From positions 1,884,277 to 1,948,276 of the forward strand of contig OX638325.1 in NCBI GenBank assembly GCA_951812795.1: DNA of 64,000 bases. Reading direction: 5' to 3'. The position numbers were made by a program, and so were the translations under genes. Positions 16,809 to 25,238 of this stretch are shown here, piece after piece. Positions within the stretch are counted from its first letter, which is position 1. Every line of letters begins with the position of its first letter. The notes below the pieces were generated by a model that searched no databases, was not told the origin of the DNA, and saw only the letters and a program-made list of their open reading frames with translations. Source of the DNA: an uncultured Dehalococcoidia bacterium. GTDB taxonomy: Bacteria; Chloroflexota; Dehalococcoidia; Lucifugimonadales; Lucifugimonadaceae.

Positions 16809-17267
16809 CCCCCGCTCCGCGGGGGAAATGTCCGAAGGACAAAGGGGGCCCGCTCGTAGGGGTGCTGTGCATAACGACCGTCATTCCGGCGCCCCCCCCG
16901 TCATTCCGGCGAAAGCCGGAATCCAGAGGGGCGGTGGGCAGCCGTTCGGGATGCTGCGGTGATCGTGAGGTTGGTGGTCTGGGTGGTAGGGGCAGGTTTC
17001 AAACCGCCCCTACGGTTGTACCCCCTTTGTCCTTCGGACATTTCCCCCGCGGAGCGGGGGCAACCCGGCCCTCCCCTTCGCAAAGCGAAGGGGACGCGTG
17101 CGAAGCACGCAGGGGATGCACGAAAATCACCGCAGCGACACCGACAACGACCGACAGCCCCAACACCTCCCCGAGCATCCCCCGCTCGCGCCCTCTTCCC
17201 AAAGCGAGGGGGGATGCCCCCGCCATTCCCACCGCCCCTCTGGATTCCGGCTTTCGCCGGAATGACG
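16809..17267. repeat. Composite island of nested palindromic repeats
   Basis: Non-coding spacer between rlmN and mutS2. A 40-base segment at 16809-16848 is repeated as a perfect inverted copy at 17021-17060 (CCCCCGCTCCGCGGGGG core plus TCCGAAGGA). A second inverted pair of about 40 bases (CGTCATTCCGGCGAAAGCCG then ATCCAGAGGGGCGGTGGG) lies at 16898-16938 and 17226-17267. Between them are GTAGGGGC-GGTTTCAAACC-GCCCCTAC (16987-17013) and a GGGGACGCGTGCGAAGCACG element (17089-17117) that recurs at 34.9, 56.8 and 59.6 kb. Open frames here are repeat artefacts. Confidence 0.85.
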
Positions 17268-17293
17268 GGTTTTGCGGGAATGACGTAAGGCCT

Positions 17294-19774
17294 TTACTCC
17301 AACACCGCGATGGTGACGCCGTTGCCGCCCGCGTTTCGAGGTGCGGGTTGGAATGATTCGACGTGCGATTGGCGAGACAATATGTCGCGGATTGCTTGGC
17401 GCAAGGCGCCGGTGCCGTCGCCGTGGATGATGCGCACGCTGGTCAATCCCTGCATGAATGCGCGATCGATGAATTGCGGGATCATCGATTCGACCATGTG
17501 GACACGGGACCCGCGCACGTCTAGGTCTCCTGCTGCGTCGGCAAGGTGAGCGATCCTTGGCGGTCCTGAACTGTAAGACTGCGACCTGCCCGAAACCGGT
17601 GTGACTTCGGCGGATTTCACTAGGGTCATCATGTGAGGACGCGCCTGAAAACGCACATTGCCGGACATGATCACCGCACGGTTGGCCCGGTCTAATTCGA
17701 CAATCTCGCCGGTGACGCCAAGACTTTCGACCCGGACGCTATCGCCGACGTTGAACTTAGGTGCGGTATCTGGAGCCGACTTTTTCTTTTTGCCCCGAGG
17801 TCGGCGCTTGGTAGTACGAGAGTCAGTTTCCGTATTCTCCATCCAATCGTCGTCGCCGATTTCGCGCCCGACGTCTGTGGCCGACCGGAATGCCTCCTGC
17901 CAGCTCTGCCCGCGCTCGGATTCCCTCATCAACCGACGAAGTTGGCGTCGAACTCGCTGTGCTTCTTGCTTCAACTGATCACGGGTTTCCTCAATCGATT
18001 TTTCGCGTTCTTCTTCGGCATGTTGCAGGTGTGCCGTCGCTTCGGCGCGCATCTTTTCTGCCTCAGACCGTTCGACAGCTACTTGCTCCTGGAGCACGCG
18101 GACGTGGTCTCGTTCCCGTTGCAGAGATTTCAACAGACTCTCGGTTTGAGAACGAAGCGGATCCAGCATCGTCTCGGCATGGTCGAGGACGGGTTGCTCT
18201 AGACCGAGTCGTTTCGCGACCTGCATGGCGTAACTCTGCCCGGGCAGATCCATGACGAGCCGGTAGTTCGGGAGCATCGTATCGGGGTCAAGTTCAACGG
18301 ATGCGTTTGCAAGATTGTCGTGTGTAGCGGCGAACTCCGCGACTTGGCGGTGGTGTGTGGTGACGCATATCCATACGCCATTGCTGACCAAACAGCCGAG
18401 AATGGCGCGGGCGAGGGCGGAACCCTCTTCTGGGTCAGTCCCGGTCCCGAGTTCGTCGAGCAACACGAGCGAGTTGTCGGTCGCACGGTTGATGATTTTG
18501 ATGACCCGTTCCATGTGAGATGAGAACGTCGACACCGACCGGTCGATGCTCTGCGCGTCGCCGATGTCAGCATAGATGCCGTCGAAAACCGGCAATACGG
18601 ACCCTTCCCGCGCTGGTATCTGGATACCAGACTGATGCATGAGCGCCATGAGTCCGAGCGTCTTAATGGCAACCGTTTTTCCGCCGGTATTTGGTCCGGT
18701 AATGACAAGACCGCGACGCTTGGCGTCTAATCGAACTGATATCGGCACCGCTTCTTCACCGAGCAGCGGATGCCGCGCCTCGATCAACGAGAGACTCGTG
18801 TCGCCACCCGCCTCGGCATCAAAGCGGGTTGTTGGTCGAATACCGCCTATTTTTGACGACAAACGGCCTCTTCCGACGGCGGCGTCGAGGTTTGCGGCGG
18901 CTTGCAATGAAACCATGGCATCCTCGCCATGAACCGCTATCGCGCGTGAGAATTTTCGCAGAACGCGCTCTTCTTCCTTCTCTGCTTCGATTGCTGCCTG
19001 TCGCCACTCGTTCGTAGTGTTGACGACTTGAAAGGGCTCGATGAATACGGTCTGTCCGCTAGCCGAGACATCGTGGATGACGCCAGGCACCATTTGACGT
19101 TCGGACGACTTCACCTCGAGTACGAGACGATCACCGCGGGACGCGATCACGTTTGATTGCAGAGCCGCCCGATGATTGTCACGGGCAGTGAAACGCTCCA
19201 TTGTCCGCATCGCGCGTTGATACGCGTTGCGTGACCGCTCGCGAAGTTGACCCAACCGCGGAGTGGCGCTGTCGAGAACGTCGCCCGAATCTGATAACGC
19301 TTCGACAATTGGCGATCTAACCGACCTGAGGTCTCGGATGTGTGATGCCATTTCAACGAGTAGCGGCAATTCCTGTTCGAGCATCATCACCGTCGAACGT
19401 GCGATCCACATCGATTGGAAAATACCGCAGAGCGTCAAGAGTTCGGACCCGTTGAGCATCCCTCCTAGCATCGCGCGACGGAGCGGGTCACGCGGGTCTC
19501 GCATGCCCGCCAAGCCGATGTCTCCCTTGCTGTTCAAGAGATGGACGGCCTCTTCCGTCTCATCTTGGAGACGCGCGACATCGTCCGGATGCCGCATTGG
19601 TCGCGACTCGCGAACGACCTCGCGCGACATGTAGAACCGCGCCTCGGCGGCGAGCATGTCCCGAACCCGGTCGAATTCCAGCAACCTTTCGGCTTCCAAA
19701 AGCATGGGTTCCACTACGTTCTCAGGTTGGGACCGTGATGCTTCAGATTCAGTTGTTCTAACCGATAATGTCAT
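17294..19774 (-). CDS. mutS2: Endonuclease MutS2
   Basis: MutS-family ATPase without a mismatch-recognition domain. It suppresses homologous recombination and, in Bacillus, rescues collided ribosomes. 826 residues. Core ATPase: Walker A GPNTGGKTVAIK and Walker B LVLLDELGTGTDPEEG. A long charged coiled coil follows (LQRERDHVRVLQEQVAVERS), then a basic KOW-like linker. The C-terminal Smr nuclease domain carries LDVRGSRVHM and IIHGDGTGALR, both catalytic motifs intact. ATG start at 19774. Not in an obvious operon. Confidence 0.96.
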   Translation of the reverse strand: MTLSVRTTESEASRSQPENVVEPMLLEAERLLEFDRVRDMLAAEARFYMSREVVRESRPMRHPDDVARLQDETEEAVHLLNSKGDIGLAGMRDPRDPLRRAMLGGMLNGSELLTLCGIFQSMWIARSTVMMLEQELPLLVEMASHIRDLRSVRSPIVEALSDSGDVLDSATPRLGQLRERSRNAYQRAMRTMERFTARDNHRAALQSNVIASRGDRLVLEVKSSERQMVPGVIHDVSASGQTVFIEPFQVVNTTNEWRQAAIEAEKEEERVLRKFSRAIAVHGEDAMVSLQAAANLDAAVGRGRLSSKIGGIRPTTRFDAEAGGDTSLSLIEARHPLLGEEAVPISVRLDAKRRGLVITGPNTGGKTVAIKTLGLMALMHQSGIQIPAREGSVLPVFDGIYADIGDAQSIDRSVSTFSSHMERVIKIINRATDNSLVLLDELGTGTDPEEGSALARAILGCLVSNGVWICVTTHHRQVAEFAATHDNLANASVELDPDTMLPNYRLVMDLPGQSYAMQVAKRLGLEQPVLDHAETMLDPLRSQTESLLKSLQRERDHVRVLQEQVAVERSEAEKMRAEATAHLQHAEEEREKSIEETRDQLKQEAQRVRRQLRRLMRESERGQSWQEAFRSATDVGREIGDDDWMENTETDSRTTKRRPRGKKKKSAPDTAPKFNVGDSVRVESLGVTGEIVELDRANRAVIMSGNVRFQARPHMMTLVKSAEVTPVSGRSQSYSSGPPRIAHLADAAGDLDVRGSRVHMVESMIPQFIDRAFMQGLTSVRIIHGDGTGALRQAIRDILSRQSHVESFQPAPRNAGGNGVTIAVLE

Positions 19775-19835
19775 GCAACCCCAATTCTAGACCCGACGTA
19801 TTTCGAAGCATCGCGGTCGGACAGGTAATTTCACA

Positions 19836-20768
19836 TTGGAACTCGCGTCTCAACAGGCGACATCGGACCGGCATGACAGCCTTGAGCGCATTCGCGCGGC
19901 CGGGGATGAGTTGATGTCGCTGTCAAATCTGCGCTACGAAGGCCGGTACGTGTCGGCGGGTGAATTCGATCGCATTCATGTCATGGAGTTTGGAGACGGA
20001 CCACCGGTGGTTTTGGTGCATGGTGCCGGTAGCGGGGGACCGGCTTGGCACCGTCAAATCGCGGCGCTTGCACGCGACCATCGAGTGATAGTTCCGGACG
20101 TGCCTATGTTTGGGATGTCCGACTTGCCTGATCGTATCTACGCTCCGCGAGCGCAGATCGCGGATGTGATACTGGGCGTGATGGATCAACTCGACGTTGA
20201 GGTTACCGACATCGCTGGACATTCGATGGGCGCTTTGGGGTCCTTGGGAGCCATGATGCGGGAGCCAAACCGCTTCAATCGCGCTGTCTTGTTGTCATCA
20301 CCCGGTTTTGGCCGCGGACTGAATTGGCTCCTAAGGTTGGCCTCGCTATCTGCTTTGCGAAGGTTTGTGAGGTACGACTCGAGGCGAGACCGGCATTTCT
20401 TCTTCGACCGCTTCGAAGCGCAGAAATCCGGGCCTGCGATCGAGCGCGACTTATGGAAAGAGTTGCACTTTCAAGTCGGCAATCGCAACCTCGCTACCGA
20501 AATATTTCATCAGGGCTTACGCAGCTTTGCCACTTGGCGCGGTCAGCGCGATCTGCTCACTGGCGATGAGTTGAGCATCGTCACGGCGTTGACGCTATTG
20601 GTCTGGGGAGATTCAGATTTGATCATCCCGACGCGTCACAGCAGGCGCGCACTCGCAACAATCCCTGGAGTCCGGCTCGAGATCATCGAAAACTGCGGTC
20701 ACATCGTCCAATTGGAGGCACCAGACCGGTTAACCGATCTGATGACAGATTGGTTCCGAGTCAACTGA
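19836..20768 (+). CDS. Alpha/beta hydrolase
   Basis: Serine hydrolase of the alpha/beta fold, 310 residues from a TTG start; an internal ATG near residue 27 (MSLSNLRYEG) is an alternative. Oxyanion segment VLVHGAGSGGPAWH, nucleophile elbow AGHSMGALG (S130), acid in VWGDSDLIIP, and catalytic His in NCGHIVQLEAP. No signal peptide or membrane helix. Its stop overlaps the convergent formyltransferase stop by eight bases. Substrate unknown; similar proteins include esterases and C-C bond hydrolases. Confidence 0.9.
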   Translation: MELASQQATSDRHDSLERIRAAGDELMSLSNLRYEGRYVSAGEFDRIHVMEFGDGPPVVLVHGAGSGGPAWHRQIAALARDHRVIVPDVPMFGMSDLPDRIYAPRAQIADVILGVMDQLDVEVTDIAGHSMGALGSLGAMMREPNRFNRAVLLSSPGFGRGLNWLLRLASLSALRRFVRYDSRRDRHFFFDRFEAQKSGPAIERDLWKELHFQVGNRNLATEIFHQGLRSFATWRGQRDLLTGDELSIVTALTLLVWGDSDLIIPTRHSRRALATIPGVRLEIIENCGHIVQLEAPDRLTDLMTDWFRVN

Positions 20769-21669
20769 ATCGGTCGCCAACCGTAAATCCGTTCTCGCTC
20801 GCGGCCAACTTGGGGCCACGCCCGACACGAGTGCGTTTTATCTTGACGGAACCATTGCCGGTGGATATCGTCATCCCGGCATCTTCGATTTCGAGAATCG
20901 TGCCGGGTTGAGCGGGTTCATTCGCCGCCGAACCGGCGGAACTACCGAACACCCCGACCTGTGAGTCGTTCAGCGTTGACCAGGCGCCGGGCTGCGGATC
21001 GCAACCCCGGATCAGGTTGTGAACAGTCGATGTCTGCCGAGTCCAATCGATGTGCCCATCTACCGAGCCACACCAGCCTTCGTAAGTAGCCGCTGATTCT
21101 TCTTGCACAACGCGCGGCGCGGCCCCATCGGCTACGAGGTCGATCGACTCGATGATTGCTTCGATGCCCATCGGGAAAAGGTGATTGAAATATAGCGAAC
21201 CTACGGAGTCGTCCGGGCCAATGTCCACGCGTTTCTGCATCAGGATCGGCCCTGTATCTAACCCCTCGTCCGGCCAGAATATCGATAGGCCGGTTTCAGT
21301 GTCGCCTTGGATGATGGCCCAGTTGATGGAGCTCGGTCCGCGATGGAGCGGGAGGAGTGAGGGATGGTATTGGATCGTGCCGCGGTTTGGCGCGTCCATG
21401 ATTTCGTTGGGGACGATGTCGGTGACGTACGCCATGACGCAGAGATCGGCGTCGAGAGATCGGAAGACGTCGATGCATTTCTGGTCTCGCATCCGCTTGA
21501 ACTGCCAGACGGGGATGTCACTGGCCTCGGCGGCAGTTGCGAGCGGTTCCCGTCGACGGCCTCCGTCAGGTGCGGCGAAAACACCGACAATGTCGTGCTC
21601 TTCGCGGTCTGCCAAAGCCTCGAGGACCGCCTTTCCGAATGCGGATTGACCGATCAGGGCGATTTTCAT
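20761..21669 (-). CDS. Formyltransferase-fold protein, 10-formyl-THF dehydrogenase N-domain type
   Basis: Stand-alone protein of 302 residues with the hydrolase-domain signature of 10-formyltetrahydrofolate dehydrogenase (ALDH1L1) rather than of methionyl-tRNA formyltransferase: TIQYHPSLLPLHRGPSSINW and SIFWPDEGLDTGPILMQK. Catalytic H102 and D138 are present. The C-terminal subdomain resembles Fmt_C (TWxxxxxTVHNLIRGCDPQPGAW). Expected role is transfer or hydrolysis of a formyl group from 10-formyl-THF, or formylation of a sugar or amino substrate. No aldehyde dehydrogenase domain is attached. Divergent from the TPR gene. Confidence 0.85.
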   Translation of the reverse strand: MKIALIGQSAFGKAVLEALADREEHDIVGVFAAPDGGRRREPLATAAEASDIPVWQFKRMRDQKCIDVFRSLDADLCVMAYVTDIVPNEIMDAPNRGTIQYHPSLLPLHRGPSSINWAIIQGDTETGLSIFWPDEGLDTGPILMQKRVDIGPDDSVGSLYFNHLFPMGIEAIIESIDLVADGAAPRVVQEESAATYEGWCGSVDGHIDWTRQTSTVHNLIRGCDPQPGAWSTLNDSQVGVFGSSAGSAANEPAQPGTILEIEDAGMTISTGNGSVKIKRTRVGRGPKLAASENGFTVGDRFS

Positions 21670-21727
21670 GTGACGACGCTTATCCTTGAAATCGTGTCAG
21701 CAACTAAATGTCGAGCGGTTGCGCTCA

Positions 21728-22108
21728 GTGTCTGAACCTACCACATCAACGGAATTCTTCGCGCGCGGATTGAAATCGGCGCAGCTTGGGCAGCCGGACG
21801 CGGCGGCGAGCGATTTTGAGGAAGCCGCGTGGCTCGACCCGGAGAACGCGACGATCCAGTTCAATCTTGGAACTGCCTATCTCAGCATGGGATTCTTCGA
21901 GCAAGCGGTAATCAGTCTGGATCGGGCGATAGATTTGGAGCCTGAAAACTCTGATGCATTGGGTAACCGTGCGGTTGCGAGAACCGCATTGGGGCAGGAT
22001 GAACTAGCGGAAGTGGACATCACCAAGGCGATCGAACTTGGTGCGCCGCCAGACGGGATACACGCGGTTGTCGAATATGTGAAGCAGCGCCGAAGTCCGT
22101 CAGGATAG
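21728..22108 (+). CDS. Tetratricopeptide-repeat protein
   Basis: Small soluble TPR protein with about three repeats: FFARGLKSAQLGQPDAAASDFEEA, ATIQFNLGTAYLSMGFFEQA and SDALGNRAVARTALGQDELA. Start taken at GTG 21728 (VSEPTTST), which fits the protein's beginning better than the TTG at 21686. Likely protein-protein interaction; partner unknown. Lies 57 bases before argC on the same strand. Confidence 0.75.
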   Translation: MSEPTTSTEFFARGLKSAQLGQPDAAASDFEEAAWLDPENATIQFNLGTAYLSMGFFEQAVISLDRAIDLEPENSDALGNRAVARTALGQDELAEVDITKAIELGAPPDGIHAVVEYVKQRRSPSG

Positions 22109-22165
22109 AATCAGGTTTTAATCCCAACCCAAATTCGTCAAAGACGAGAGAAGCGGAGATAAGCG

Positions 22166-23191
22166 ATGTCTAAGACGCGTGTCGGCATCATCAACGTTAC
22201 CGGATACGCCGGTTCCGAACTGGCGCGCATCCTGTACCGACATCCGGATGTGACGGTCGAGCAGGTAACCGGGCGAAGCGCGGCAGGTAAGCAGTTGAGC
22301 GAGGTCTACCCGCACCTTCTCGACGCCGACATGACGATCTCGCCAAATCTTGATTCATCGGTTGATTTCGTGTTCTCGGCGCTACCCCATGCGGCGAGTG
22401 CCGAAGCGTTGAGCGGCTTTATCGAGGACGACGTTAGGTGTGTTGACATCAGCGCCGACTTCAGATTGAAGGACGTGAATGTCTTCGAGACCTGGTACAA
22501 GACCGCGCACCCGTGTCCCCAGTACATCGAGAACGCCGTGTATGGAATGCCGGAACTACATCGTGAAGACGTCAAGCGCAGTCGATTGATCGCCAACCCC
22601 GGTTGTTATCCAACCGGCACGATCCTGGGACTCGCACCTGCGTTCAACGCCGACATCGTCGAAACCGACATCATCAGTGACTCGAAATCGGGCGTGTCTG
22701 GCGCCGGCCGCAAGGGCGACATTGCGTACAACTTCAACGAAGTCAACGACAACATGTCTGCCTATGGATTGAGCGGACATCGGCACATGCCCGAGATGGC
22801 GCAGGAGCTGAGCGCGCTCTCGAGTCACGGCGAAGTCAAAGTGACCTTCGTACCGCATTTGGCACCGATGACACGCGGGATATTGGGCACGCACTACGCG
22901 ACCTTGAAACGCGAAGTCTCCCACGATGAAGCGACCGAGATTTACCGCGATTTCTACGCCGGCGAGCCGTTCGTGCGGGTCGTCGCGTCAGCTCCGTCAA
23001 CCAAGGAGACTTGGGGCAGCAACCATGTCCTCATCAACGTCAACGTAGATGCCTACAGCGGTCGTCTGATCTTAATAACTGCGCTCGACAACTTGGTAAA
23101 AGGCGCAGCAGGTGCCGGCGTCCAGAACATGAACCTCATGCTGGGGCTGCCGGAAGCGACGGGATTGGAAACGCTGGCGGTTTATCCGTAG
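22166..23191 (+). CDS. argC: N-acetyl-gamma-glutamyl-phosphate reductase
   Basis: NADPH-dependent third step of arginine biosynthesis: N-acetylglutamyl phosphate to the semialdehyde. Rossmann start GIINVTGYAGSELARIL, catalytic Cys in NPGCYPTG, substrate His in SGHRHMPEM. 341 residues, full length. ATG start with GGAG upstream (GGAGATAAGCG). No other arg genes adjoin it, so the pathway genes are dispersed. A closely related reductase acts in lysine biosynthesis via LysW; no LysW partner is seen here. Confidence 0.95.
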   Translation: MSKTRVGIINVTGYAGSELARILYRHPDVTVEQVTGRSAAGKQLSEVYPHLLDADMTISPNLDSSVDFVFSALPHAASAEALSGFIEDDVRCVDISADFRLKDVNVFETWYKTAHPCPQYIENAVYGMPELHREDVKRSRLIANPGCYPTGTILGLAPAFNADIVETDIISDSKSGVSGAGRKGDIAYNFNEVNDNMSAYGLSGHRHMPEMAQELSALSSHGEVKVTFVPHLAPMTRGILGTHYATLKREVSHDEATEIYRDFYAGEPFVRVVASAPSTKETWGSNHVLINVNVDAYSGRLILITALDNLVKGAAGAGVQNMNLMLGLPEATGLETLAVYP

Positions 23192-23294
23192 ATACGACCA
23201 TGCGACGATGGCGTCGCGCCCCTCAACAACATTGCTACGAGAATTTGGTCGCAGCGAAACCTATACAAGACATTCGGTTCAACGATGTTGCCGT

Positions 23295-24026
23295 TCATGG
23301 GGATCGACTGTCTGACAGGCCTACCGGCCAAACGTCCGGCAGTTCATCGTCCTCATCAGTGCAAGGACCTTTGGCAATTGCGTCAAGTATGTTCCGGGCC
23401 GTGGCGATAAGATCGTCGACTAAACCTGTTTCGAACTCTGCCACCTTGTACCCGTGGACGAATGCGTTGCGTAACTCCGCTGCATCATACAGACGAAAAT
23501 AGTCTGCGCGCGAAATTGCGCCATGGTAGGCGGCTTGATCCAACAAGTGGGTCGCGGTGGTAATTCTTTCGTTTTTGACGCCGTAAAGAGCCAAGAGTTC
23601 ACGAACTGCCGCTTCGCAGGCAACCCATGCAATCATGTAGGCGGTTTCATACGCATCCGAATGTCTCAATCTTTCGGCTTCTGTCAAGCGATCAACGATG
23701 TCGTCAAGATCAAACGATTTCGCGCTTGAAGGAGTTTGCATGGCTTCCGGTTCGCCAATCATGTGTAGATCGAAAGTCCACCCTGGTTGGGCATACACCA
23801 GCTTTGCCATCTCGACGATATGGTCGTTTCCTATCATCGACGACCGTGACTTCACCTCGATCACTTTTTTCTCGCCATTTTTCTCCACAACCAAATCTGG
23901 GACAAAACCACGCAAGAAGTCCAATCGAGGTTCGCGATAAACCTGGTAGCCTTTGCGGCGGTATTCCTCAGCTGTAAGTTCGACGCTGAGGCGTTCTGAT
24001 TTTTCGGACAGCGTTTCGGGTGTCAT
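23295..24026 (-). CDS. PD-(D/E)XK nuclease fused to a HEPN domain
   Basis: 243 residues, no signal peptide or membrane helix. The N-terminal half has a restriction-endonuclease-like core: R/Q-rich helix, FVPDLVVEKNGEKKVIEVKS with P43-D44 and E57-V-K59. The C-terminal half is an all-alpha HEPN-like domain containing the R-x4-H motif RNAFVH (R186, H191), the signature of HEPN ribonucleases found in toxins and antiviral effectors. Starts six bases after the stop of the RusA-like gene, so the two form a transcription unit. Domain calls are by motif. The combination of a DNA-nuclease core and a putative RNase suggests a conflict-system effector; activity unproven. Confidence 0.7.
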   Translation of the reverse strand: MTPETLSEKSERLSVELTAEEYRRKGYQVYREPRLDFLRGFVPDLVVEKNGEKKVIEVKSRSSMIGNDHIVEMAKLVYAQPGWTFDLHMIGEPEAMQTPSSAKSFDLDDIVDRLTEAERLRHSDAYETAYMIAWVACEAAVRELLALYGVKNERITTATHLLDQAAYHGAISRADYFRLYDAAELRNAFVHGYKVAEFETGLVDDLIATARNILDAIAKGPCTDEDDELPDVWPVGLSDSRSP

Positions 24027-24032
24027 CGATGG

Positions 24033-24437
24033 CTAAAATCCTTGAATAGGTGCTTCGGTCAACCGAATGTAAACGAATGGGGTGGACGCTGTGTAGCACC
24101 CCAACAACGTTGGCGACGGATTAGGCGAGGCCAGCTCCGACCCGAAAAACCTCTTACGGCAAATGATATCCGTTACTTGGTCATCGTCGTCGTACGCTAG
24201 GTTTTTCAATGCATCCAATATCGGCTTCAATACGTTATCGATGTCGGGGATGTTTTTGGTCGCCCTGTCGACGCAAAACAAGATTTCAACCGCCACGAAA
24301 TTTCGAACGGTTGGGCTGTCGCCCCAGATCCGCAACGCCTCGCCTCGAAGGTATTGCTGAAATCTCCTGCGGTTTACGGCGGAACCCTGTAGAGAAACTG
24401 GCATCCCGTACACTACAAACTCCGAAGGTAACGACAC
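24033..24437 (-). CDS. RusA-like Holliday junction resolvase
   Basis: 134 residues, GTG start. Carries the RusA catalytic signature DIDNVLKPILDAL followed by YDDDDQV: D65, D67, N68, K71, D75 and an acidic cluster at 83-86. RusA enzymes are dimeric, metal-dependent structure-specific endonucleases, commonly of phage origin. No phage genes are nearby; instead it is followed after six bases by the PD-(D/E)XK-HEPN gene, and 84 bases upstream lies a methyltransferase on the same strand. Probably part of a mobile or defence-type module rather than housekeeping recombination. Confidence 0.8.
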   Translation of the reverse strand: MSLPSEFVVYGMPVSLQGSAVNRRRFQQYLRGEALRIWGDSPTVRNFVAVEILFCVDRATKNIPDIDNVLKPILDALKNLAYDDDDQVTDIICRKRFFGSELASPNPSPTLLGCYTASTPFVYIRLTEAPIQGF

Positions 24438-24520
24438 GATGGAAATCCTATATTCCGGGTTACGAAAAAACGGCGATTAACGCAATTTTGTCTCTCAAAT
24501 CCGCAACAAACACGAGATTA

Positions 24521-25204
24521 TCAAGTCTCTTCTCGAACCGCCTTCTGCCATCTCACCAGCATGTGATGCCCGCCACGACGGCGTAATGCGTTGTTGATGA
24601 CGGTGATGAGCTGGCGGTCGGTGATGATGTTGGATTTCTGTAGCAGCAACGCTTCCTCCTCCTTGGAATGGAGGAAGGTCTGAGCGAGTTCGGTGATGTC
24701 GCGACGCAACTCGACTTCTAAGCCGTGTTGCGCGGCGATTTCGTCAGGGGTTTCGGCACCCAATCTGAACAGGGCGCTTAACAGAAAGCGTCCACCCGGT
24801 TTGAGAACCCTGACGACTTCCTCAATGTCGTAGATGTCGGTCGAAACGACGAGATCGATGGAACTGTCTTCGAGCCCGGTGTTTTCCACAGGTGCCACGA
24901 TGAAGTTGCACCGATCAGCGACACCCTCGATGCGTGCGAGGTCATTCGCCGTGGCGATCGCGTCTTTGTCAATATCGTTTCCAAAGACCGTGCAGTTAAA
25001 GAGCGAAGCCAACCAGCGAGCATTGCCGCCGACCGCGCAGGCGAGGTCGAGAATGACCGAGTCTTGGTCTGGCTCGACACCGTGCAGCCCGACCGTAAGT
25101 ATGGTCTGATTGGCGCCGAGATGCATGAACTCGCCGAACAGTAGGCTGTCGGCCGTCTCATTGTCGTCATACCAGCGTTGAAGTCGTTGGGTTTTGTTCA
25201 TCAT
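24521..25204 (-). CDS. Class I SAM-dependent methyltransferase
   Basis: Start placed at the tandem ATGATG (25204/25201), giving ~228 residues beginning MMNKTQRLQRWYD. A longer frame to 25390 would overlap the HAD gene by 150 bases and has a non-protein-like N-terminus. SAM motif I is VILDLACAVGGNARW with acidic FGNDID; motif post-I to III reads DLVVSTDIYDIEEVVRVLKPGGRFLLS. Resembles small-molecule (sterol/quinone-type) methyltransferases. Substrate unknown. Between the HAD gene and the RusA/HEPN pair on the minus strand, so it may close the comF-HAD operon or open the nuclease module. Confidence 0.85.
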   Translation of the reverse strand: MMNKTQRLQRWYDDNETADSLLFGEFMHLGANQTILTVGLHGVEPDQDSVILDLACAVGGNARWLASLFNCTVFGNDIDKDAIATANDLARIEGVADRCNFIVAPVENTGLEDSSIDLVVSTDIYDIEEVVRVLKPGGRFLLSALFRLGAETPDEIAAQHGLEVELRRDITELAQTFLHSKEEEALLLQKSNIITDRQLITVINNALRRRGGHHMLVRWQKAVREET

Positions 25205-25238
25205 CTGTTTCTTGTTCCGTTCGCTCAGTCTCTTGAAT

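Noticed and set aside
16862..17356. 164-codon and overlapping frames between rlmN and mutS2
   Set aside because: Entirely within palindromic repeats; the peptides (FRRKPES, SGFRRNDG) are the usual false translations of REP-like elements.
24438..24520. Attachment site or integrase remnant next to the RusA gene
   Set aside because: No tRNA, direct repeat pair or integrase motif found at either end of the 23.3-24.5 kb module.
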